DNA from: Anodontia alba
Taxonomy: Eukaryota; Mollusca; Bivalvia; Lucinida; Lucinidae
DNA length: 64,000 nt
Reading direction: 5' to 3'
Assembly (NCBI GenBank): GCA_964016985.1
Contig: OZ024834.1
Location: 87,084,937-87,148,936, forward strand
The translations under genes were made by a program, and so were the position numbers. Positions within the stretch are counted from its first letter, which is position 1; each line of letters starts with the position of its first letter. Shown here in pieces: positions 1-10,200 of the stretch. A model generated the notes under the pieces. That model was not told where the DNA came from, ran no database searches, and saw only the letters and a program-made list of their open reading frames with translations.

Positions 1-363
1 TTGGTTTTCTCTTTCTTACAGCATGTGGGGCACCCACCGAGCCGCGATCTTTCGCAATTGCAAACGTTCCGTTAGAATACAATGAGCAACTTTATTACAT
101 GTATAGCTTCTGTCATCGTTAAGCGGGTTTGCTATACATCCCAGATTTTCACCAGTCGTAGCAGACAAAGTCCTTCCGCACAAGTGCTTATTGCTATCAA
201 TTGTTCGTCCATTGTTGAATTCTCGAATCCATCGTCTGATAGTGCTGTATGCAAGTAGAGATTCTGAACCATCTTTTTTGAGCGGTTTCAGAATTTCAAA
301 TGCGCTTTTATCCTGCCTTGCTTCAATCTTAATATAGGCTATTTGTTCGTCGCGCGTTGACCA
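1..363 (-). pseudogene. mariner-family transposase remnant (N-terminal DNA-binding part)
   Basis: Read on the minus strand from about 363 down to a stop near 17-19, an open frame runs through HWSTRDEQIAYIKIEARQD, later RRWIREFNNGRT, then LTERLQLRKIAARWVPHML. This is the order seen in mariner transposases: a first helix-turn-helix, a linker with a Gly-Arg motif (here CGRTLSATT), a second helix-turn-helix and the WVPHxL motif just before the catalytic domain. A stop follows WVPHML at once, so the DDE/D domain is missing here and may be broken or lie outside the window. No start codon or terminal repeat was identified. It is a different lineage from the mariner at 21.4 kb. Family assignment is from motif recognition. 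Confidence 0.7.
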
Positions 364-657
364 GTGTGATTGATTGTATTGGGGTTTAACGACACGTCAA
401 CCCTTGTGGGTCATTTTGTGTCGTATCCCAGTGAAAGGGAGAAGAGAGTAGAGGAGATGAAAGAGAGGGAAGGGGAGAAAGAGGAAAATGAATGAAAGTG
501 AAGAAACAGAAGAACTAAAACCATTTCCCCTCTATCCTTACCTCTGCAAGGATAGCAGGCACTGCCTGACCAGCGTGAACTCATCCGTCCGCCATTACGT
601 TATTGTAAATGACGACACATGTAAATGACGTCATGTACGACGTGTCTTCGGGCATAT
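364..657. other. non-coding stretch; possible SINE head near 377-430
   Basis: No credible gene. The segment beginning TTGGGGTTTAACGACACG resembles the head of a tRNA-related repeat common in molluscan DNA, but only that head is recognisable. A purine-rich tract (about 430-520) follows. Confidence 0.3.
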
Positions 658-723
658 GCGGACAGCGAAAGCCCAGATCAGCCTGCGCATCCGCGCAGTC
701 TGATCAGGGCCTTTGCTATCCGC
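658..723. repeat. palindromic repeat, CAGCGAAG/GATCAGCCTGCGCA type
   Basis: An imperfect inverted repeat: GCGGACAGCGAAAGCCCAGA near the left end folds onto TGATCAGGGCCTTTGCTATC near the right, around a short loop. The same core (GATCAGCCTGCGCATCNGCG) recurs at 29.08-29.14 and 29.55-29.62 kb, so this is a dispersed foldback family. Confidence 0.6.
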
Positions 724-840
724 TAACAGCCTCATTAAGTACTACAGAATGTATGAATGGAGAGAAAAGGCCAGGATGTTTGAAGGCACTTTTTCACTTG
801 ACGCGGTCCATTTCGAATATACTTTTTAAGTCCGCATAAC

Positions 841-921
841 GGTTTTTTTTTTTTTTTGTTTTGTTTTTTTTTTTTTTGTTTTGTTTTGTTTTTTCATTTG
901 TTTGTTTTGTCTTTTTTTTTA
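841..921. repeat. T-rich simple sequence
   Basis: Runs of T broken by single G residues (TTTTGTTTTG pattern). Confidence 0.9.
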
Positions 922-1347
922 CCTTTGATAACTTACTGTTTTATCCTAAAAGTAGGAACGTCTTTCTTGCAGTACAAATGGCTCTACAGGAACTTATATC
1001 TTTTTTATTATATAAGTTATGAATAAATTAATTTTCATTGGCTCAGAGCCGCTTTCAGCTCAGTCCACAGACACATCACATACACTGGTTTGCGCATGCC
1101 TTTTAGTTTCTAAAATTAGACATAAACTTTTAGTGACGTCGCCAGTCTACACGCGCTATTGATATTAATGGGGTCTGTTGTTCACTGTTATTGCCACAGT
1201 TGTCAAGAGAAAACACAAAGTATATAATAAAAACAGTTGTTGACTGTTGAGGTATCAGATATATCATTGATATCGCCTCGATCATCATTGGTATTCTCGG
1301 GTGGGTATCACGTCATATCCAATACCTCAATAGTCAATAATTGTAAA

Positions 1348-1573
1348 TGAGGCCCTCCCGGCGGTGGGGGGAGGTTACCTGTTCCCTTGTTCCCCTGAAA
1401 TAAATCGGCATTTTCTCTTGTTCCCCAAAATAAAAAGATTGGTTTTCTATGTTCCCTAATCCCCAAAACTTCCTTTGTTCCCCAGTTCCCTACAATTTTA
1501 GACTTTTGTTCCCTTGTTCCCCTGAAATAAATGGTCTTGTTCCCCTGTCTCAAAAACCCCTGGGAGGGCCTCT
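1348..1573. repeat. short element with inverted ends around internal direct repeats
   Basis: The left end GAGGCCCTCCCGG and right end TGGGAGGGCCTC are inverted copies of each other. Between them the phrase TTGTTCCCCTGAAATAAATG and variants of GTTCCCTTGTTCCCC recur several times. The apparent open frame through this region is a by-product of the repeats. Class unknown. Confidence 0.5.
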
Positions 1574-1952
1574 TTATTATCATATGACGTCGCTATTATT
1601 CAGTTGATAACGCCAGGTTAAAAAATGAAATAACCAAATTATTCTATTCTATTCTGTTCTATTCTATTCGTTACATAACACTTGGTTACTGGCGCGTAAC
1701 GGCTCATTAAGAGCCGTCTCATCAGAATCTACACTGTTTGTTATTCTGGTTTGATTTTTTACTACACCTCACAAAAAGACCAAATCGACGTCGCCGCAAA
1801 ATGACGTTGCTGCGACGCCGCGTACTTGCTCGGATATTTGTCGTCTGCTGACTTTGTTCACTACTTATCAAACGTAATCCGACAGACAAGCCCGCGCAAA
1901 CAGTTCAGACCCAGATCAGACGCCACAAGACACGGCGTCTGATTAGGGTCTA

Positions 1953-2236
1953 TCCGTCCGACTGGAGACCAGGAGGTCGCGGGTTCAACCCCCGCCGAGG
2001 TCGGCAATATTCTTTCGTGGAGATTGATCATGAAATATTTTCTACGGTCATTCTCTCCCTTCCGCTGATTCAAGAAGGGCAGTTGTCAGTTTCTGACGAA
2101 AGAATGTGCACAATACTGGTTAACCGCTTAGAGGACTAAGCCTGCCCAGTAAACGTGTGGTTAGGTAAACTGACCGCGCTCGACATGACCCCATTGGGTT
2201 GACTGGGCCGTAAAACCTCAACACAAACAAACAAAC
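1953..2236 (+). mobile_element. tRNA-derived SINE copy, 5' truncated
   Basis: Begins inside the tRNA-like head (CCGTCCGACTGGAGACCAGG, then the B-box GGGTTCAACCC). It continues through the same body as the fuller copy at 36.9 kb (GGAGATTGATCATGAAATAT, then TTCAAGAAGGGCAG) and ends with GGGCCGTAAAACCTCAACAC plus an ACAAACAAAC tail. The first part of the head has been replaced by a palindromic GATCAGACGCC repeat. Confidence 0.75.
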
Positions 2237-2317
2237 TGATTAGGGTCTATACAGCTTGCCGAGCATACAGCAAATTTCAAACACTTGAACAGGCAGTAAA
2301 TGGACCTAGCCTGAACG

Positions 2318-2386
2318 CGCATTGTAGACCTAGATCAGACACCTCAGAATGCGGCGTTTGATCAGGGTCTGCGCTGTTTGTCACTG
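2318..2386. repeat. GATCAGACGCC palindromic repeat
   Basis: GACCTAGATCAGACACCTC folds onto GCGTTTGATCAGGGTCTGCG. It belongs to the short foldback family seen again at 40.27, 41.47, 41.66 and 41.98 kb, each reading roughly GTAGACCCAGATCAGACGCC and back. Confidence 0.55.
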
Positions 2387-2430
2387 ATCCAGCAGTTCTG
2401 TTTTAAGATATCAAAGGATAATTTCTTTAA

Positions 2431-2560
2431 TGAGGTTTTACGGTCCAGTCAACCAAATGGGATCATGTCGAGAGCGCTCAGTTTACCTAACCACACGTTT
2501 ACGGGGCAGGCTTAGTCCTATAAGCGGTTAACCAGTTGTGTGCACATTTTGTCGCCAGAA
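2431..2560 (-). mobile_element. SINE 3' fragment, inverted
   Basis: TGAGGTTTTACGGTCCAGTC followed by AACCAAATGGGATCATGTCG is the reverse complement of the SINE tail at 2.1-2.24 kb. It runs back only to the GTGTGCACATTTTGTCGCCAG region. Confidence 0.7.
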
Positions 2561-2757
2561 AATCAATGGATAATAAAATAGAGTTATTCGTATTTTAGGA
2601 CAAGTATGGTAAGGAGTTAAAGTGTCCGAATGCTTAGACTAAATATGATACAAATATGCTTATATTGTATTCCTAACGTATTCAAGCCGCACAGATGTTA
2701 CTTAACCCGTCACCACTCTCTGGAAAAAAAATTAGCAGACGGCAAACTAATTTTATC

Positions 2758-3020
2758 ATCACGAAAACATGTCTATATAATTTTGACCCCCTTAAACCCA
2801 ACTTTTATATAGTAAAACTGGGGTTTACAGGGGTATACATTATTTTTCTTATTTCTGCTCAAAAACATAGATAGCGGGTACTAGGCGGTTCTAACGAGTA
2901 CCCACAATCTGTGTTTTGAGTAGAAATATGAAAAATACCAGAGTTTTTTTTTTATCTGAAAATTTTCAGTTTTTGGAGGTGAAATTTTCTATATATTTGA
3001 ATAGGCGTGTTTTCGTAATG
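2758..3020 (+). mobile_element. MITE family A, copy 1
   Basis: Ends are CACGAAAACATGTCTATATA and its inverted partner AATAGGCGTGTTTTCGTAATG (first 20 compared). Inside are ACCCCCTTAAACCCA, TTTCTGCTCAAAAACATAGA and the right arm of the central hairpin (GGTTCTAACGAGTACCCACA). The left hairpin arm is mostly deleted. No coding capacity; a non-autonomous DNA-transposon-like element. Confidence 0.7.
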
Positions 3021-3025
3021 TTTTT

Positions 3026-3071
3026 TTATTTATTTATTTATTTATTGTTTGTTTGTTTGTTTGTTTGTTTT
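3026..3071. repeat. TTTA and GTTT microsatellite
   Basis: About five TTTA units followed by about six GTTT units at the edge of a MITE A copy. Confidence 0.85.
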
Positions 3072-3136
3072 TCCCAGTAAATAGGCTTTGTGTCTTCTCA
3101 GGTTTGTCATTTCATACAAACTGTCTCCCGTGAATG

Positions 3137-3414
3137 CATTACGAACATACTCCTATTCAAAGATATTGAAAATTTCACCACCAAAAACTGAAAGTTTTCA
3201 GATAAAATTCTGATATATATTTTTTCATTTCTACTCGAATCATAGATTGAGGGTACTCGTTAGAACCGCCTCAGCGAGGCGGTTCTAGCGAGTACCCACA
3301 ATCTATGTTTTTGAGCAGAAATAAGAAAAATGATGTTTACCCTTGTAAACCCCAGTTTTACTGATTAAAATTTGGGTTTAAGGGGTCAAAATTATATAGG
3401 TGCATTTTCGTGAT
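3137..3414 (-). mobile_element. MITE family A, copy 2 (opposite orientation)
   Basis: Reverse-oriented relative to copy 1, with a nearly complete central hairpin: GGGTACTCGTTAGAACCGCC folds onto GGCGGTTCTAGCGAGTACCC around AGCGA. The right end reads GGTGCATTTTCGTGAT. Copies 1 and 2 form an inverted pair separated by about 115 bases. Confidence 0.75.
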
Positions 3415-3519
3415 TCTGAAAAATTAAGAAAAAAACAACAAAATGTCGTCTGCTGAAAGTTTTGCTGAGCATGCCAAGCGTTAACGAGCATCAAATTACA
3501 TATTTTCGAGTCGCCGTTG

Positions 3520-3674
3520 TTTAACGCTTAGCATGCTGGGTAAAAAATTCAACAGACGACATTTTGACTTTTTTATTAGTTTTGTTCCAGAAAATCAGCT
3601 TTGCATTTCGAGCAATTTGTCTTTTTGGGAGACAAGTTGCAATTAAATGACAAAGGTTATTTTCTAGGAAAAGT

Positions 3675-3708
<34 letters not shown>

Positions 3709-3752
3709 CAATGTCGTCTGCTAAAAATTTCATCCAGAGTGATTAGCATTGA
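3520..3752. mobile_element. foldback element family J, copy 1
   Basis: Ends carry the inverted pair AACAGACGACATTTTGAC and AATGTCGTCTGCTAAAAATT, flanked by GCTTAGCATGCTGGG on the left. A long A run (about 3677-3705) sits inside. A related partial copy precedes it at 3441-3520. Confidence 0.55.
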
Positions 3753-3831
3753 AGATACTGAAAATGATAATATTTGTAAATATTGATTAGATACGGACTG
3801 ACATGTTGGGAAACAACATATGATCTAATAG

Positions 3832-4042
3832 TTAACGCTTAACATGCTGTGTAACAAAATTAGCAGACGACATTCTAAAATAGTTTTCCAATTTTTCCCC
3901 AGAATACAGGTTTCGACAGTTCATGCAAATTGTCTCCTTGGAGACAATTTGCATGAACTGTCAAAGCCTGTTTATGGGAAAAAGTAAGGAAAATGTAATC
4001 AATTTGTCGTCTGCTGAATTTGCCCAGAGTGTGATAAAGGTT
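3832..4042. mobile_element. foldback element family J, copy 2
   Basis: The inverted ends TTAGCAGACGACATTC and TTTGTCGTCTGCTGAA enclose a near-perfect central hairpin in which CAGTTCATGCAAATTGTCTC pairs with GAGACAATTTGCATGAACTG. It ends about 115 bases upstream of the sulfatase start codon. Confidence 0.65.
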
Positions 4043-4157
4043 AACCGGAAGAACATACCACTTTCTGTCCTCTACGTCCCTGTGTAGCTATACTTATATT
4101 ATCGAGGAAGACTAAAAAAAAGACTGGTGTGTTTAACGAGTACAACACAGATGCACA

Positions 4158-4269
4158 ATGGCTGCTGGGAGGTGTTTTTGCATGAAATTATTTTATATTT
4201 TGACAGCGGTCGTATTGCAAGCCACCGGCAAACCGCCGCATATTATATTCATAGTTGCCGACGACCTTG
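4158..4269 (+). CDS. sulfatase exon 1 (residues 1-38)
   Basis: Encodes the signal peptide and the first metal-binding segment [11 protein letters not shown]. The donor is GTGAGT directly after CTTG, leaving one base of the Gly38 codon. Confidence 0.9.
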
Positions 4270-7200
4270 GTGAGTGTAATAAGACGTTTTTAGATGTATT
4301 CCTATTGTATAGCATGTAATTCGATTATTTAATATTTTGTTTATGTAGTGTGTTTAAAAATTGCTGACATATAGTCATAATATGCAAGCAAACTCTTCCC
4401 TAATGCTTAGCATTCTGGGAAAATAACTAGACATTTTTATTCCTATTTTTCTCAGACAGTAGGTTTTGTCTTCTTAATTTGCATAAAATAATACGTCCTG
4501 CTTTCCTGGGAAAGTATGAAAATCGTCAGTTTGTCGCCTGCTGGTTTAGCCCAGAGAGTGGTAAATGTTTAAAGTCTCTGCTATTTTTTAATAATGATTA
4601 AAAAGGGGATCCTTCAAAAGAACAAAAAAGATAGGAAACAGCAGACTTAGTTTAACCATTCATATTCTTGACTGAGCCTGTCCATTAGAATAATGAAAAA
4701 CGGGAGCATCCCCTACACGCACTAGCAGCACCGTAACCGAAATTTTATTTCCACTTGTAATGTATGAGCTCGATAGTCCCAAAGGACCAGAAAATTTCAT
4801 AATTTCAGCTGTATATTGAAGTACGGGGTGACGTTTTACGCCCTCCGTACAAGCATTTCAAGCCTTATGTTTTGTTCACTCCGATATCAAGCTCGGATTT
4901 ACCTGTGTATCTTCCTTGTCCCAATTTCCATTTTGTAGGCGTAAGTGTTTTTTTTTTTTTTTTTTTTTTTTGTTTTGTCTAGAAGAACAACCAGTCCTGT
5001 TAGCTCCTGTCTAGCAATATCGTGTTAATGTTATCCCTGCAAAGAAGTTGTTAAAGAGTGTTAGTGACAGAGGATATCCCTGTCGTACTCCAATTGTGGT
5101 ACTGAATTACTTGCCTGTAGTGCCATTGAATAGGACTGGACTAGTGACTTTAACGTAGAGTCGTTCAATGACACGGCAGAGTTCAGTTTGGTGTTATATA
5201 ACCTCACAGTGTTTAGTTGTGAGGCGTGTTCCTGTTCTGTTTTGGCTCGTGATAGATTTTTTTCCTGTTTTCCCTTTGGCAAGCCTCTCACTAGCTGGTA
5301 AGTTTTCTTGGTGGTGTTTTATTTACGCATGTCTCGATGTCTTGACGCTGTGTTTCTACAGTAAAGCTTCAGTGACTCAAACACCGATGGCTCATTACCG
5401 CGGCTAATTCGAAATTGTTTTTGATTACTAAGTTCTTCCGATAGCTCCAGAAAACAGGTACAGTATAACCTCAATGGCTCGAACACGGATGGCTCGTTTA
5501 CCGTGGATGATTCGAACTCTTTTTTCAGTCCCTACAAAATTCTTCCAATAGCTCAAGAAAACAAATATTTAATGATTTGTTTTTCTTATTTTATCATTAG
5601 AATCACTCAGAATCGATTCTAATGAGTACACTCAACATACAGTCATTGTGTAGAAAATCGAAAAGATTTCCCTGAATTTTCACTATTTGCTTCCTGAACT
5701 GGTGCCATGATTACCCTCAGTGGCTCGAACTACCCATGTCTCGAACGAATTTCCATGGTCCCAAAGATGTTCGAGCCATTGAGGTTCGACTGTATTTATG
5801 AATATTTTGCAGATTATTTTTTCTTATTTTATCATGAAATGTATGTTGTGTGTAGTCATTAGAATCGCCTCTATGAGGCGATTTTAATGACTACACACAA
5901 CATACCATTGTATTATATAATATCGAAAAGAGATCTTTAAATTTTCCCAATTTGCCTCCTGACCTGGCACTATGAGTAACCCTCAGTGGCTCAAACTACC
6001 CATGTCTAGAACAAATTACCATTGTCCCAAAGATGTTCGAGCTATTGAAATTTTACAATATGGAGTTCTCCTTCATGTCCTTCTATTTATGTGTCTGTAT
6101 TTTTCAACCTCTCCAGGGTCATATTGTCTGTCTCTTCTGTCATCAAAGAGGTCAAGGGCTTCTCTTCTTATTCCGGATTTCTCCTTTGGCATTGCTTACG
6201 AAAGCCCATCTTTGACTGTATCAGTCACTGCGGAGCTGAAGTTTGCAAAACCTCCAGGCTCGTATTGTCGGTCTCTTCTGTCATCATAGAAGTTATGAGC
6301 TTCCCTTTTTATTCCAGATTTCTTTTCGGACATTGCTTGCGAAAGCCCATCTTTGACTGTATCAGTCACTGCGGAATTTTGGACATTGCTTGCGAAAGCC
6401 CATCTTTGACTGGTATCAGTCACTGCGGAGTTTTGGACATTGCTTGCGAAAGCCCATCTTTGAATGTATTAGTCACTGCGGAGTTTTGGACATTGCTTGC
6501 GAAAGCCCATCTTTGACTCTATCAGTCACTGCGGAGTTTTTGGACATTGTTTGCGAAAGCCCATCTTTGACTGTATCAGTCACAGCGGAGTTGAAGTTTG
6601 CAATGATAGATTCGTGATCAGAAGTAAGACTACTCGGGGCGGGGATTGTTTATACTGGTTTCACAATATGGCATCGTAAGCTATTGAATCACCATTGAAA
6701 AATAACTGATAACATTGCTTATGTACTTTAGGTTGGAACGATGTGGGATGGCACAATCCAGACATGTACACACCAAATTTGGACAAGCTGGCCCTGAATG
6801 GTGTAAGACTGAATTCGTCTTACGTTCAGCCAGTCTGTACACCGTGAGTATTTAATGAAGATTCAATTAGAATGAGCCGCGTAACAAGAAAAAGGCCTTC
6901 GGACTTTTCGTCAAATTAATCTTCCAGTGCGCATGCCCGGCCGCTTATCAAGGCCACATGTCTATTCCTTTGACTGAAGTTTCCCCTTGAACCACCGCTT
7001 ACGTGAGCGAACAACATGGGTTCTGGCGAGACTATGCGCAGACTTGCCTGAACCTTAGCTGTTCGCATATGCTATAAAGGCATTTTTTCGATGGCACGGC
7101 TTATATCATACATTGACTAAACTCAGGGATATCAAAGAACTAAACTGGTGTCAATGTAGAAGGTGAAAAAATGGAAATCATACTTTTACCCGACCAGGGA

Positions 7201-10200
7201 TCGAACCCGGTCCGCTGGACTCCAAAGTCCTATACTCTGCCACGTCGCTATAAAAGCCGGTTTGTACCGCAAAGCTGTACAAATGTGTTCTATACCTAAA
7301 CCCGGTGACATCAACACTTAATCCTTGTCCCGCTGAATCTGGATAGACCTTGCCTTTGCAAACAGTGTAGAGCGCTATCAGTTGGCTTCTGAAGAAGCCA
7401 ACTGATCTGGATCTGCACTGTTTACCAGTAAGTATATGAATTTATGTCAACAATCTGGATCAAGTTACCTGATTGGCTGAAAACTAGAAGTGGGCGTGGA
7501 ATCTTAATTTAATCAGCATGACAAGGGTTAAGAAGTTCTATTGGAGACATCATGACATTGTCAATCCCTACAATGTGATTGTTCCCAGACATATGTCTGT
7601 TTTTTTGTGTGTTTTTTTTGCCACAGCCAAGCCATACGACAGAACCTTTTAAGTTTTGACACCAGTTTAGTAATTTGATAACCCTGATATGAGTCAACAG
7701 TCTTATAGTGAGTAGTCTTCCTCGTTCGATAAAAAAAAGGTAAGAGAAAAGTCCAGGGAGTGCTACAATCACAAACCGCAGCCCTTCCCAGACACCAAGA
7801 GGAAGAGGAAACTGACAAATCCAAACAAGCACAAATCGAACAAACGTACGAAAAGCACTAAGATTAGCTCTCTCTTCCCCAAACAAGGTAATCGCAATGC
7901 AAAAGGACTGAAAAATACAAGAACAAAATGACACAAGATAAGACATAAAACAAGTCACCTCCTAGAATAAACCACAAAGCATCAAAGAGTAAGACTACCA
8001 CCGGGATACTCAGAGCAGGTTCTAGCATAATAGATTAATTGTTAAACGTGAACACCGTATGCTGGTGCAGAAGGAATATTGTTGTTCAGAAACGTGAAAT
8101 TAACTATGAGAAAGTTGAAGTAGTGTGGAATAGTAGTACTAAGCTTTCCATTCTCAATATAGAGGTCTAAATCCAAGTAAAAGGAAGAGATTATCGTCTT
8201 AGATGTTTCTTTAATTTCATGTTCATTTGGGTAGATGAATTCGAAGTACTCTGAAAACTTTGAATTATTGAGAGATAATACATCATCTATGTATCGGCAG
8301 GTGATACTGAGTTGTTGGGCAAGGCGGGATTTTATTTTTTTATTTTTTTTTTATTTTTTTTTTTTTTTTTATTTTTTTTTTTTTTTGCCTGCTTTCATAA
8401 GGCCCTATATAAACTGTTTCTCATACGAGATTATAAAACAAGCGATGAAACACAACTTCCATTGGAAAGTGAATTGTTTGTTCCAATATTCGTCCACCAA
8501 ACTTCACAAAGCTGTTGTCCATTAGTTATTAGTTATTCCAGCATCTTGATAACATCTGCATCAGAGTGTTTTTGTGGTGCATCAGAGTGGCCCTGAACAA
8601 AGGATGTGTCATAGCTTCCATTCCTGTCAAATAAACACTGGTTAAATTTATCTCGTAATTTGGATTTCGGTTTGTAATGAATGGTGGTATAAAGAGTTGA
8701 GAAATCGTAAGGTTTAATACAGAGCAGAATGACTCTGATTGTTAATTTTGTAGGAGCTCTTTGGATTTTTTCGGGACCCACATATAATTGACACTACTTC
8801 TTGCGTATGCAGTGTTGCAGTACTTCTGAAGCTCTTCTTTTATTGCTGTTAGAATTCTCTTTAAAATCTCTGGAAGGGCCTTAGATGAGGACTTACATTA
8901 TAGCTGAGCCCGTAATGTAACGTTTGTACGGATTCTTGTGCAATTTGGGAATCCAGCATAATTTAGGAAGTTCAAGATCTTCATCAGAAAGAGAAATTCC
9001 GAATGACACCATAACCGAATACAGGTTTTGCAGAAATTCTTCCCTTGACCTTGGGTATAGAATTACCCAAGTCTGTTCATTGATTTTCTTTTTTATATTA
9101 ATTAAAAACGAAACATCGTCCAGTATCTTTTGTTGCTGGAATGACATTCTGAGATAAAAAAAACAAAGTGGCTGTTACAATATCTTGCTCTAAAAGCGAC
9201 ATTTCCAATAGCAAGGAGGGCAAATACAAATGTAGGGACTCGGGCAAGTCAACCTTAGATATTTTATGCTAAAAAAAAGGTAAGACAAAAGTCCAGGGAG
9301 TGCCACAATAACAAACCGCAGCCCTTCCCAGACCCCAAGAGGAAGAGGAAACCGACAAATCTAAACAAGCACAAACCGAACAAACGTACTAAAAGCACTA
9401 AGATTAGCTCTCTCTTCCCCAAGCGAGGTAATCGCAATACTAAAAGGGCTGAAAAACACAAGAACAAAATTACACACGGAAAGACATACAACAAATCGCC
9501 TCGTAGAATAAACCACAAAGCAACAAGGAGTAAGACTAACACCGGGACCACCGCCTTAGAAAGGTCGGTAGAGCAAACCACCGGGGGTTTAAAGTACTTT
9601 TACAGCTAGCTAACTTCACCCTGGGTCCCGATGCTACTCTTAATACAGAAATACATAAAAATTCGGTTCGCATAAAGGCTCCCAACTCAGTCAATGCATC
9701 AAAGCGAAAACATAAAAATCAAATTAATCACTATAATAAACAAAGTCGAGTACTCATGGCTAATTCTACTCTATGCCAGAGTAAATGAAAACCAATAGTT
9801 GAACCACGGCGGGCCAAGCCAAAGACATATCGTCAAGCCCCAACCCACTGGTTAAAGTTTTACGAAGAGGCTAAGTTTGATTGACTGGTTTGCTGACTTA
9901 ATTCATGTAGTTACTAACATTTATCTTCATATTTTTTCAGATCTCGAAATTGTTTCATGACAGGATATTATCCATATCATACAGGACTACAGGTATGTAT
10001 ATCTTACTCAATTAGAGGTACCTCTCCGTAATTCTTACACTGCAGAACGTAAAACATGTTTGCATATTTACAAAAATCTGACAGTATGAAGCAAACAATT
10101 CTCCACTGAAACGGTCGGAAAGGAAGCAAAATTCTCTAGTGCTATGCATAATAAAGTGTGATGCAGTCAGAAATTAAAACAGCATGATCCTCTATTTATC

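Noticed and set aside
5972..6617. Overlapping plus-strand frames of 75-141 codons
   Set aside because: Produced by the 53-bp tandem repeat and MITE B sequence in intron 1; no family resemblance and no frame preference.
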